Part shown: one piece after another, positions 17,662 to 26,338 of the stretch
How positions within the stretch are numbered: position 1 is the stretch's first letter
Layout: the number at the start of each line of letters is the position of its first letter
Origin: Sinobacterium caligoides
GTDB lineage: Bacteria; Pseudomonadota; Gammaproteobacteria; Pseudomonadales; Sinobacteriaceae
DNA length: 64,000 bases
Direction: 5' to 3'
NCBI RefSeq assembly: GCF_003752585.1
Contig: NZ_RKHR01000007.1
Location: 68,917 to 132,916 of the forward strand
Made by a program: the position numbers and the translations under genes
Notes under the pieces: generated by a model
Databases searched by the model: none
What the model was told of the DNA's origin: nothing
What the model saw: only the letters and a program-made list of their open reading frames with translations

Positions 17662-19623
17662 ATGAATAGCGCTCTTTATAGTCAGCTACAAAACAGCTTT
17701 GGCTTTAGCCAGTTTCGCCCCGGACAAGAGCAAACAATTCAGCAGCTACTAGAGCAGCAATCGTCGCTGGCTATTTTCCCTACGGGCTCAGGCAAGTCAC
17801 TCTGCTACCAGTTAACCGCGCTGCAGCTCCCCCACTTAACACTGGTGGTATCGCCGTTACTCGCCTTGATAAAAGATCAGCTTGAGTTCTTAGCGTCGAA
17901 GGGTATTGCCGCCGCCAGCATCGATAGCACGCTGAGCGCCGACGAGCACCGGCAGGTAGTCCAGGATATCCATGCCGGTAAAACCAAAATACTGATGGTT
18001 TCCGTCGAGCGCTTTAAGAATGAGCGCTTTCGTCAATTCATCAACTCGGTGCCACTATCCATGCTCGTAGTGGACGAGGCACACTGCATCTCCGAGTGGG
18101 GTCACAACTTCAGGCCGGACTACCTCAAGCTACCCGTCTATCGCCAGGAATTAAATATCCCCCTAGTCTTGCTGTTAACTGCAACGGCGACTCGACAAGT
18201 GAAAAACGATATGGCGAAGAAGTTCGAGATCGCGCCACAGCACATCGTTCAAACAGGCTTTTATCGTAAAAATCTCGACTTATCTGTCGTACCGGTTAAC
18301 GCCACAGAGAAAAATCACACCCTGCTCAAGCTCGTCAAACAACAGCAGGGCGCAGGCATTATCTACGTTACTCGACAACAAAGCGCCGAGCAGGTGGCAC
18401 AATATCTCGCCGCCCAGGGTGTATCCGCCGCGGCCTATCACGCAGGCTTTGACAGCGAGCGCCGACAACAGATTCAAGCGCAGTTCATGGCTAATCAAGT
18501 TCAGGTGATCGTTGCTACGATTGCCTTTGGCATGGGTATCGACAAGGCCAACATTCGCTTTGTAATACACTACGACCTGCCAAAATCTATTGAGAACTAT
18601 AGCCAGGAGATTGGTCGTGCCGGGCGCGACGGCCTCAGCGCCCACTGTTACACCTTGGCCAACCTGGACGGCATCAACACCGTTGAGAACTTTGTCTATG
18701 GCGATACGCCAGAGCTCAGCGCGATTCAGAGCGTACTAGACAGCATTGCTAGCGAGGTTAACAACCAGCGCTGGGAGGTACAGCTAAACCCACTATCCAA
18801 TGCCACCAACATCAAGCAGCTCCCCCTCAAGACGCTACTGGTACAGTTAGAACTCAAGCAAATTATCAAACCGCTCTACGCCTACTTCGCTGAATTCAAG
18901 CTCAAACTACTGCACAGTAAAGAAGATATTGTTGCGCATTTTAATGCTGAGCGCAGCGAGTTTATTAATGCTATTTTTCACCATACAAACTTCAAAAAAG
19001 TATGGGGCGAATTGGATTTTCATTCCCTGCTTACCAGCTACGCCTGCGACCGTAGTAGAGTCGTTAGTGCGTTAGAGTATTTACAGGAGCAACAACTGAT
19101 CGTTCTTGAAACAAAAGGCATGACCGAGGCGTTCTCGGTAGACACGGAAAAACTGCAGCAAGCCGAACTGGCCTCCACACTGCATCGATACTTTGTCGAC
19201 AAGGAAGAGAAAGAGGTGAAGCGCATTGCCACACTGATTCGTTTTTTTGAACTCGATAAATGCCTGAGCCATAACCTCTCGCGTTATTTTGACGATCAGC
19301 AATCGCCCGCACAATGCAGCCACTGCTCTGTCTGCCGCGGCCAAACTGCCAAACTGGCATACTCCAAGCCGCCGCGGGTAGTCAGTGATGAAGAGCTGCT
19401 GCACTACACCCTCGGGCTCGAGCAACACCTGCAGGGAAAAACTCCGCAGCCATTAACGATTGAGAGCTACTGTCGCTTTCTCGCCGGCATCAGCGTTCCC
19501 TTCTTTGGCCGCCACAAGATCAAGCAGCTACCAGGCTTTGCCTGCTGCGAGGAGCAGCGCTATGCGACAATACGAGAGAGCTTGCAGCGATTAAAAGCAC
19601 CATCGAATGACGGCGCCCCCTGA
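17662..19623 (+). CDS. RecQ-family ATP-dependent DNA helicase
   Basis: This 653-residue SF2 helicase has Q-motif FGFSQFRPGQ (13-22), motif I PTGSGKS (40-46), DEAH box (138-141), the aromatic-rich loop HCISEWGHNFRPDY, motif III TATAT (173-177), and GMGIDKANIRFVIH and QEIGRAGRDG (315-324) in the second RecA lobe. A cysteine set late in the protein (DKCLSHN..., CSHCSVCRG) is the zinc-binding RQC feature. It diverges from E. coli RecQ outside the helicase core and lacks a clear HRDC domain, so I do not use the name recQ; it may be a paralogue. Role: unwinding of 3'-tailed DNA in recombination and repair. Confidence 0.87.
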   Translation: MNSALYSQLQNSFGFSQFRPGQEQTIQQLLEQQSSLAIFPTGSGKSLCYQLTALQLPHLTLVVSPLLALIKDQLEFLASKGIAAASIDSTLSADEHRQVVQDIHAGKTKILMVSVERFKNERFRQFINSVPLSMLVVDEAHCISEWGHNFRPDYLKLPVYRQELNIPLVLLLTATATRQVKNDMAKKFEIAPQHIVQTGFYRKNLDLSVVPVNATEKNHTLLKLVKQQQGAGIIYVTRQQSAEQVAQYLAAQGVSAAAYHAGFDSERRQQIQAQFMANQVQVIVATIAFGMGIDKANIRFVIHYDLPKSIENYSQEIGRAGRDGLSAHCYTLANLDGINTVENFVYGDTPELSAIQSVLDSIASEVNNQRWEVQLNPLSNATNIKQLPLKTLLVQLELKQIIKPLYAYFAEFKLKLLHSKEDIVAHFNAERSEFINAIFHHTNFKKVWGELDFHSLLTSYACDRSRVVSALEYLQEQQLIVLETKGMTEAFSVDTEKLQQAELASTLHRYFVDKEEKEVKRIATLIRFFELDKCLSHNLSRYFDDQQSPAQCSHCSVCRGQTAKLAYSKPPRVVSDEELLHYTLGLEQHLQGKTPQPLTIESYCRFLAGISVPFFGRHKIKQLPGFACCEEQRYATIRESLQRLKAPSNDGAP

Positions 19624-19707
19624 CAGCTACTAACTGCTAACGACTAACTGCTAACAACTGGTCAGCAACAGCGGGTTAAATCGATAAGCGCACGAATGCA
19701 CCCCAAC

Positions 19708-19729
19708 GCTATTCGTGCGAGCGAATAGC
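19708..19729. other. Hairpin between helicase and acyltransferase genes
   Basis: GCTATTCG (19708-19715) pairs with CGAATAGC (19722-19729) around a six-base loop, without a following T-run. Slightly upstream ACTAACTGCTAAC is directly repeated with a 14-bp period (19629-19655). Confidence 0.45.
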
Positions 19730-19908
19730 TGACCTTATTACGTAGCGTAAAAAAACTACTTTTTGATCGATCGTCTATCATAAGTAACTAGTACTGCTAT
19801 CAGGCTAGGTTTCACTGGAAAAGCGTACTTCGTTAACGTATCTTCCGCTGCAATCAACAACCTCAACTGCATCTCTTTCGACAAATTATTTACTGAAGAA
19901 TTTCTTAT

Positions 19909-21906
19909 ATGCTCAAATTACAGCATCGTGATGACATCGATGGATTACGTGCACTGGCCATTCTGCCAATCGTATTGTTTCACGCACAATTCACCTTATT
20001 TAGCGGCGGCTTTATCGGTGTCGATATATTCTTTGTCATCTCAGGCTTTTTAATTACCTCCATTATCGTCCGTGAAACAGCAGCTAACAATTTTAGCTAT
20101 AAAACTTTCTGGGCGAGGCGAGCAAGGCGAATTTTACCAGCGTCCATCATCATGATTTTCGCCTGCTTAGTCGCCGGCTGGTATTTACTGGCTCCGGACG
20201 CCTATCGAGAGCTGGGTCGCTCCGCACGCGAGCAAGCTTATTTCGCCGCGAATTTCTTCTTTGCAAAAGAATATGGATATTTCGATAACGTCGATGAGAT
20301 CAGACCACTACTGCACACTTGGTCACTCTCTACAGAAGAGCAATTCTACCTCCTTCTCCCTTTTGTCCTTGTGCTACTGAGTAAGTTTTCAGAACAACGT
20401 CGACGCCTTGCTTTAATTGCGCTATGCGCCGCATCCTTCTTCGCTAGCGTCATGCTCATTAATAACCACCCCACAAGTACCTTCTATCTATTACACACTC
20501 GCGCCTGGGAGCTGCTGATCGGCAGTCTATTGGCGATAGCTCCGCTATCAAATAACTTACAGAGGCGACCTGTGCTGTGTGAAGTAATCAGCCTCAGTGG
20601 TTTCGCCACCATAATCTTTTGCATATTTTACTATGATGAACAGATGGTCTTCCCTGGTGCCGCAGCACTTCCGCCAACTGTCGCCACTGCTGCGATTATT
20701 TGGGCCAATAGCTATCATCAGACACTTATTAAACGCATTTTGTCATTGCCCAGCCTCGTCTGGTTCGGGCTCATCTCCTATTCGCTGTATCTCTGGCATT
20801 GGCCAATAATGGCTTTCACGCAAGAAATCAGTGAGGGTGCCATAAGCACAAGCAATAAGTTTGTTTTGCTTGCAGTCAGCACTGTTGTTGGCTACTTATC
20901 ATGGCGCTTTATTGAAACACCCTTCCGGCAAAAGCGCCTATTACAAAGCGATAAGGCCATATTATGGGCATCCTTCTGCGCGCTAATAGTCATTATAATA
21001 ATCGGCCAAATGATCCGCCACAATGATGGCTATCGCACCCGGCTATCAGGGGCGGCTTTTACCTTTGCCGAAGACGCGGTATGGTCGAAAGACCAAGTAA
21101 GGTGTTACAAGCTGTCACCAAAGGATATCGACGAAGGAGGTATTTGCCATTTTGGTGGCAGCATGAAAACACCTGCAAAGCTTTTATTTTGGGGCGACAG
21201 CCATTCCGCTGCGCTACTGCCTGCTGTTATTGCCAAGGCGAATGAATACGACATTAAGGTCTTGCATGCATCGAATAATGGCTGCATCCCTATTCCTGGT
21301 GCAGACAAGTTTGGCAGTGATGATGGCTGCCCGATGTTCAATCAAGCGATGCTGAGACAGGCCACCAGCTCCGGCGTGACAGATGTGCTAATTGCCAGCC
21401 GTTGGTCGGTCTATGTTTATGGCGACAGCGCCGACGATCATAGTACACAGCTTGCTACAAACCCGGAGCAAAAAAACCTTGAAGAGTCAAAAGAGCTGTT
21501 TAAGGAAAACGCGGAGAACTTCATCGCCCTACTGCGCCAATATAATATTCGTGTCTGGCTGGTTAAACAGGTGCCGCGTATTAGCCATGACAATGTCACG
21601 AACGAACTCATTAAGAGGGCAATGCGAGGAAGGGATACATCGATATATAGCATCACGACGGATCAACACGAGAGGCGCCAACGATTTGCTTCTGGTGTAC
21701 TAGAAGAGCTGGCCGGCGATAGCGTCAGATTACTCGATCCGACACCCTTTATCTGTGACGGCCACCGTTGTGCCGCCGTCGACAATGGCCACTCGAAATA
21801 CAGAGACGGCAATCACCTTTCCATTTATGGAGCGACTAGCATTCAGAATATGTTTGACCCCTTATTCCAATCCATCAAAGAGCGTGCGGCAACGCCAGAG
21901 CAATGA
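19909..21906 (+). CDS. Acyltransferase-3 / SGNH-domain membrane protein (OafA-like)
   Basis: The 665-residue protein has an N-terminal acyltransferase-3 domain of about 10 transmembrane helices (about 10-370). It opens with RDDIDGLRALAILPIVLFHA and GVDIFFVISGFLIT, and contains the catalytic-type LLHTWSLSTEEQFYLLLP segment. A periplasmic SGNH hydrolase-like domain follows (about 385-655), with the GDSHS block (429-433) and a late DGNHLS block (633-638) supplying the Ser and Asp/His residues. Such fusions O-acetylate cell-surface polysaccharides such as O-antigen. No polysaccharide genes flank it, so its substrate is unknown. The ribosome binding site is weak (GAAGAA). Confidence 0.87.
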   Translation: MLKLQHRDDIDGLRALAILPIVLFHAQFTLFSGGFIGVDIFFVISGFLITSIIVRETAANNFSYKTFWARRARRILPASIIMIFACLVAGWYLLAPDAYRELGRSAREQAYFAANFFFAKEYGYFDNVDEIRPLLHTWSLSTEEQFYLLLPFVLVLLSKFSEQRRRLALIALCAASFFASVMLINNHPTSTFYLLHTRAWELLIGSLLAIAPLSNNLQRRPVLCEVISLSGFATIIFCIFYYDEQMVFPGAAALPPTVATAAIIWANSYHQTLIKRILSLPSLVWFGLISYSLYLWHWPIMAFTQEISEGAISTSNKFVLLAVSTVVGYLSWRFIETPFRQKRLLQSDKAILWASFCALIVIIIIGQMIRHNDGYRTRLSGAAFTFAEDAVWSKDQVRCYKLSPKDIDEGGICHFGGSMKTPAKLLFWGDSHSAALLPAVIAKANEYDIKVLHASNNGCIPIPGADKFGSDDGCPMFNQAMLRQATSSGVTDVLIASRWSVYVYGDSADDHSTQLATNPEQKNLEESKELFKENAENFIALLRQYNIRVWLVKQVPRISHDNVTNELIKRAMRGRDTSIYSITTDQHERRQRFASGVLEELAGDSVRLLDPTPFICDGHRCAAVDNGHSKYRDGNHLSIYGATSIQNMFDPLFQSIKERAATPEQ

Positions 21907-22797
21907 GCTTTCCACTAACAAACATGACTTACAGGCACTACAGACAATAACTTTTATGCTCATAACGAGCAAACCTGCAATACAGCTCTAGGACATTTTT
22001 TTCTATAATTGCCTGTAGCACAAGCTGCAGGCACTCGATTGTAGTTTGTTTTTACCTCCTTCAAAGTGCTCGCTCTCAACTCTAAGCGTCAGCCTATCTG
22101 CATATATACGCCAACCGTTTGATTAGCCAGTTCGTCAACGCTGCAGGGGCACGCATCGCCTCAACCCGAAATTCACTTCACAGCAGCCTTACCCAGACAT
22201 CAAAAAGCTCAAAAAAGATATACCGCTTCATTTATTGATGAATTTTTAAATGATGAGCTCAAAGAACGCTCTATTATTAAAAAAACCTAAGTGAGAGAAG
22301 TTAAAAAAGCCTCATGACCAAACTGACTAATCGGGTAGACCTATCATGAGGAGCAGCTGCCTCAAGAATATCAGTGGCAAAGATAAGCTGTGAGACAATT
22401 TCTTTTGTGTTTCCATCTCCAGTAGCAACGCCATAGCTAAGCTACAACACTAAAAAGTGTAAACACCTCCGACAAAATTATTAACGAGTAATGACAAACT
22501 TCAAAACGCCTATTATTAGCTACTAATAATAGGCCGAAAACAAATCACAGACGGTGAGGTCAATGCCATATGTACACAAACCAACTGCCAATTAGCAACA
22601 TTAAAAGTTACAACCTCACCTGCTAGCACTAGACCACCTATTAATAAGACACTATTATTATCGCCGAAAATACTTTCTGGTCGTGCCGTGCGAGTAGATA
22701 GAACGATTACGGTGATATATCCACCTATATAATTCACCGCTGCTAAATCCCGCATGGATTGCGGCAACAGAAAACAAAAGAAAAATTGGACCGAGCC
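21907..22797. other. Long gene-poor region, possibly decayed coding sequence
   Basis: Nearly 900 bases with no gene I can defend. Around 22150-22290 two adjacent frames read HRLNPKFTSQQPYPDIKKLK and then FIDEFLNDELKERSIIKKT before a stop. This could be the frameshifted tail of a dead gene, but I do not recognise the family. An inverted repeat CCTCATGA/TCATGAGG (22310-22317 and 22344-22351) follows it. A minus-strand frame at 22516-22869 has no ribosome binding site or domain. Confidence 0.35.
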
Positions 22798-22956
22798 ATG
22801 AGTTATTTCCTTTACGCCGTTAGTCTCATTGGCTGCGCCATTCTCATCTCTGCCATTCGGCGACCACAACGTCTTGGCTTCAGAAATCGCAAGCTTCTGG
22901 CCGGACTAGCGCTATTATTTGGCTTGATCGCCCCCTACTGCCTGCTACTGGATTAA
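22798..22956 (+). CDS. Putative small membrane protein, 52 residues
   Basis: Starting at the ATG at 22798 the product reads MSYFLYAVSLIGCAILISAI. It continues with a basic loop RRPQRLGFRNRK and a second hydrophobic stretch LLAGLALLFGLIAPYCLLL. This two-helix hairpin with a positively charged connecting loop is membrane-protein-like. The ribosome binding site is weak (GGA). An in-frame ATG 13 codons upstream gives a charged N-terminus. No family recognised. Confidence 0.4.
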   Translation: MSYFLYAVSLIGCAILISAIRRPQRLGFRNRKLLAGLALLFGLIAPYCLLLD

Positions 22957-23324
22957 CAAACACGCGTCACAAAATATACAGACTAAGCCTTTCTAAAATG
23001 ATCAGCCATAATTTCTGGCGAGTAAGTCAGGTTATTAACATTTAAATTAATCGTCATGAAACAGGTGTAATAGCACAATCGCTTTATAATGATGTGTGCC
23101 ATTGAAATAATGAACAGAGAGTATCGTTTTATTATGCGATTGGCGAGACAGCGGCTATCTTGGTAGGGTCGCCGCTCGTTTTTACAGCCGAGCCTATTCT
23201 TATAATAGGCCTGTTTTATCTACGACCCGGTACCTATAGATAGATCTTTACAATAGTAGAGCACCGCCATTTTTTGGCATGGTGTTTTGCACAATAAATA
23301 CCTTAAAAAACCAGGAAATATTTC
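22957..23324. other. Intergenic region with hairpin
   Basis: No gene in 368 bases. GCCTATT (23192-23198) pairs with AATAGGC (23204-23210) and is followed by CTGTTTTATC, a weak terminator-like element. Promoter elements for the downstream lipoprotein probably lie in the remaining 110 bases. Confidence 0.4.
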
Positions 23325-23777
23325 ATGCCATACCTTAGCCGTATCATTTTATTAAGCTGCCTGTCGCTAGTCATTGCCGGCTGTTCTCACCATCAAGGCA
23401 AGCCCTCTGGTGGCGCCAGCAACATGCCTGGCGCCGAGGGCACCTTCGAATTTAAGCCCAGTGATTGGGTTGAGAGCGAAACCACTTGGTGGGTTGATAG
23501 CGACGGCGTCAACCCCGGAGTGGCAGGCTGCCACATCGGCACCAACGAGAAAGGGGTTCCCAATGGCAGGAAATTTGGCGAAGCCTGTCTAGCAAACGGT
23601 CTATTGGTTGAGTCTAACCCTGGTAAGGGTGAGTTGCACAGCCACGGTAACGACATTGGCCATCCAGATACCTTCGACTGTAACGCCTGGTGCGTCGGCA
23701 ACGGTCACACTAGCGGTGTCTGTGAGGTCGCAGCAGCGCCACCCTGTGAGCAATCCGCACGCTGCGCCTGCGACTAG
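23325..23777 (+). CDS. Cys-rich lipoprotein of unknown function
   Basis: The 150-residue protein has a lipoprotein signal peptide with lipobox VIAGC (cysteine at about 20). The mature part has FKPSDWVESETTWWVDSDG, then CHIGTNEKG, EACLANG, a His-rich LHSHGNDIGH and a C-terminal cluster DCNAWCVGNG, VCEVAAAPPCEQ, CACD. About eight cysteines in 90 residues suggest disulphides or metal binding in the periplasm. AGGAA precedes the ATG. It lies 390 bases before an OprC-like copper receptor on the same strand. A role in metal handling is a guess from that neighbour and from composition. Confidence 0.6.
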   Translation: MPYLSRIILLSCLSLVIAGCSHHQGKPSGGASNMPGAEGTFEFKPSDWVESETTWWVDSDGVNPGVAGCHIGTNEKGVPNGRKFGEACLANGLLVESNPGKGELHSHGNDIGHPDTFDCNAWCVGNGHTSGVCEVAAAPPCEQSARCACD

Positions 23778-24167
23778 ACTCAGTCAGTTATTATAACCAG
23801 CGAGATGCTTACAGCACCGCGACAAAAGATGTCTTCGAGCAAAGCTTCGAAGGCATCTGCAACTAAGCTAAGTCATTAAACAATCAATTGACCTTGAATG
23901 CAGCCAACACAAGCCAGCACACTGTCGTTTTTCTTCGCAACCTCGAAGCACCTTTTCAACGTAAAATTCACTTCAGACACGCTTAAAAAGCTTTATTTAT
24001 GCCTTAAGCTACAATATAGCCTTCACTATATCGCTTAAAAAAAGTTACACTTAAAGAAAATTAAAAATCATTAACCGCGACAAATTGTCGCAGTTACCCC
24101 CTTCTCCTCCCCCTCCCCTTCAAGTACGCTTGCCTGCGCTCAAAATGCCGTAACCAGGAAGATAAAA
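23778..24167. other. Intergenic region with long hairpin
   Basis: No gene in 390 bases. AGATGTCTTCGA (23827-23838) pairs with TCGAAGGCATCT (23847-23858), a 12-bp stem with one G-T pair and an 8-base loop. It starts about 50 bases after the lipoprotein stop and has no T-run. The remainder is AT-rich and should contain the receptor promoter. Confidence 0.5.
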
Positions 24168-26198
24168 GTGAAAAAAATATTAATACTCGGAGCCGTTCTA
24201 AGCCCTTCAGTTGCCCTTGCAGGCCACGATTTACCCATCGAGATTGTCGAAGTCACCGGACAAAGGATTGAAGAGCCAAATAACGCAGAAATGACTAGCC
24301 AAGCACCGCTTACTCAACCTGTACAAGATGCCGGCGCACTATTGCGTGCCGTCAACGGTATGGAGGCAGCGCGGCGTGGCGGCCGCGGCTTCGAGCCAAT
24401 CATCCGCGGGCAGAGTCAAAATCAAATTAACGTCATTAGCGACGGCGGCTATAGCTTTGGTAGCTGCCCTGGCCGCATGGATCCCCCTACCACTTACGTC
24501 GGTTTCGATAACTTTGACCAAGTGACCGTCATCAAGGGTAATCGTTCTGTGATTTATGGTGCCGGTGGCAGTGGCGGCACCATCCTTTTTGAGCACCAAC
24601 GACCTGACTTTTCAGAAAAAAGTTTATTAGGCTCGGTCGTCGCCGGCTATACCTCAAACTCCGATACCAAAAGCCTGTCAGCCAACCTGGCGATGGGTAA
24701 CGACGACGCCTTTGTTCGCGTTTTCGGTGAGCACAAAACTGCTGGCAATTATGACGACGCCGATGGCAACACTGTCTCATCCGCCTTCGATTCTGACAAT
24801 GCTGGCATTATCGCCGGCGCCGATATCGGCGAGCAAGATTATATAGAAGCCTCCTTTGAAAAAGCCAAAGAGCGTGATATGTATTTCGCCGGCAACGGCA
24901 TGGACACCCCATACGCCGACTCAGAGACCATGCGCCTACGCTGGAAACACAGCGGTGAGATCTTGTTTCTCGACAGCTTAGAAGCGACGCTTTATAGAAC
25001 CGATGTCGATCACCTGATGGACAACTACACGCTGCGAGACCGTAACCCAATGATGGGCTCTGGCATGGCTGCACCAACATCCTCTGAGACCTATGGCGGA
25101 AAACTGCTCGGCAATATCGAAACAGAAAACAGTGAGATCAAGCTTGGCATGGACTACCTAGCCAACGACCGCAGCGCACGCATGTTCATGGATATGGGTA
25201 AAGACGGGAGTTACGATATGATCGGCGCCTATCTATGGCCCGATGTCGAGCAGCGTCAACTCGGTGTTTTTGCAGAGTGGGACTATCAATACAGCGAAGA
25301 CGACCTGCTGCGCGCCGGTCTACGCTACGATCAGTTCACCATGGAGGCAACAAAAGCTAACGAAACAGTGGGCATGATGGGCAGCGCAACACCGCAAAAG
25401 CTTTATCAACAATTCTACGGTACCAGCACGAATAAAGTAGAAAACAATGATGTTGGCTTTGTCCTCGGCTGGGATCGCAGCCTCGACGATGACAAGCTGT
25501 TCTCAGTCAATGTCAGCCGCTCGATACGTAACCCCGACACCAACGAAGCCTTTATCGCCAAGCAGTCGATGGGGATGAATCCATCGCACTGGGTAGGCAA
25601 CCCCAACATCGACTCAGAGGTGCATCAGCAAATCGATCTCACGCTGATGTCAGACGATAGCGAACGCAACTGGTCTGCGACCGTCTTCTGGGACAATGTC
25701 GATGATTATATCGAGCGCTACAATGTCGCTGAGAATACTTTGTATCGCAATGTTGATGCGACATTAAAGGGCGTCGAGCTGGAGTATGGCAGTGAGCTTA
25801 GCGACAACCTTAGTGCAAATATTGCCGTCTCTTACACCCGAGGCGAGAGTGATAACGGACCACTTGCGAACATCGCACCACTCACCGGCAGGTTCAAGCT
25901 GGACTATCGTCGCGATAAGTGGGGCGTAGGCTCCGAACTGATTGTTGCCGACCGCCAGGACAAGTACAACAGTGACGTCGATGTCGATGCCGAGAGCCCT
26001 GGCTTTGCCGTGATGAATCTGTACAGTCACTGGCAGGCCAAAAAGCAGCTGACTGTTGAGGCCGGCGTGGAGAACCTATTCGACAAAAACTACGCCTATC
26101 ATGTTAATACCGCCTCAGTGGATCCCTTTGATCCCACGGCAATACGGGTCAACGAGCCAGGTCGTCAATACTGGCTCCGTGTCCGCTATGCCATTTAA
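24168..26198 (+). CDS. TonB-dependent copper receptor (OprC/NosA-like)
   Basis: The 676-residue outer-membrane receptor starts at GTG (AGGAA seven bases before) and has a signal peptide ending at ALA (about 18). The plug domain reads EIVEVTGQRIEEP, GALLRAVNGMEAARRGG and RGFEPIIRGQSQNQ. It carries CPGRMDPP, with C100 and M104 matching the CxxxM copper ligands of Pseudomonas OprC. Further on, DHLMDNYTLR supplies H282 and M284, the HxM partner pair. The barrel ends with PGRQYWLRVRYAI, a typical C-terminal aromatic strand. It therefore likely imports copper (or a copper complex) using TonB energy. Many methionines in the loops fit copper chemistry. Confidence 0.86.
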   Translation: MKKILILGAVLSPSVALAGHDLPIEIVEVTGQRIEEPNNAEMTSQAPLTQPVQDAGALLRAVNGMEAARRGGRGFEPIIRGQSQNQINVISDGGYSFGSCPGRMDPPTTYVGFDNFDQVTVIKGNRSVIYGAGGSGGTILFEHQRPDFSEKSLLGSVVAGYTSNSDTKSLSANLAMGNDDAFVRVFGEHKTAGNYDDADGNTVSSAFDSDNAGIIAGADIGEQDYIEASFEKAKERDMYFAGNGMDTPYADSETMRLRWKHSGEILFLDSLEATLYRTDVDHLMDNYTLRDRNPMMGSGMAAPTSSETYGGKLLGNIETENSEIKLGMDYLANDRSARMFMDMGKDGSYDMIGAYLWPDVEQRQLGVFAEWDYQYSEDDLLRAGLRYDQFTMEATKANETVGMMGSATPQKLYQQFYGTSTNKVENNDVGFVLGWDRSLDDDKLFSVNVSRSIRNPDTNEAFIAKQSMGMNPSHWVGNPNIDSEVHQQIDLTLMSDDSERNWSATVFWDNVDDYIERYNVAENTLYRNVDATLKGVELEYGSELSDNLSANIAVSYTRGESDNGPLANIAPLTGRFKLDYRRDKWGVGSELIVADRQDKYNSDVDVDAESPGFAVMNLYSHWQAKKQLTVEAGVENLFDKNYAYHVNTASVDPFDPTAIRVNEPGRQYWLRVRYAI

Positions 26199-26233
26199 AC
26201 GGTGCTCACTGTTTAGCTAACACCGTACCATCT

Positions 26234-26265
26234 AACTCCCCTCAGCTGCCGCGCTGGGGGGAGTT
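26234..26265. terminator. Long GC-rich hairpin after copper receptor
   Basis: AACTCCCC (26234-26241) pairs with GGGGAGTT (26258-26265), and inside it CAGC pairs with GCTG around TGCCGC. It begins 36 bases after the receptor stop. No T-run follows, so termination may be weak or factor-dependent. Confidence 0.5.
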
Positions 26266-26338
26266 CAGCCGAATGCTATCTGCAAACGGGTAAAAATGTT
26301 AACATTGAGCACAACGTGACTCACGACGATGAAGACTT

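Noticed and set aside
22516..22869. 117-codon minus-strand frame
   Set aside because: No ribosome site or family match, and it overlaps the more plausible small membrane ORF.
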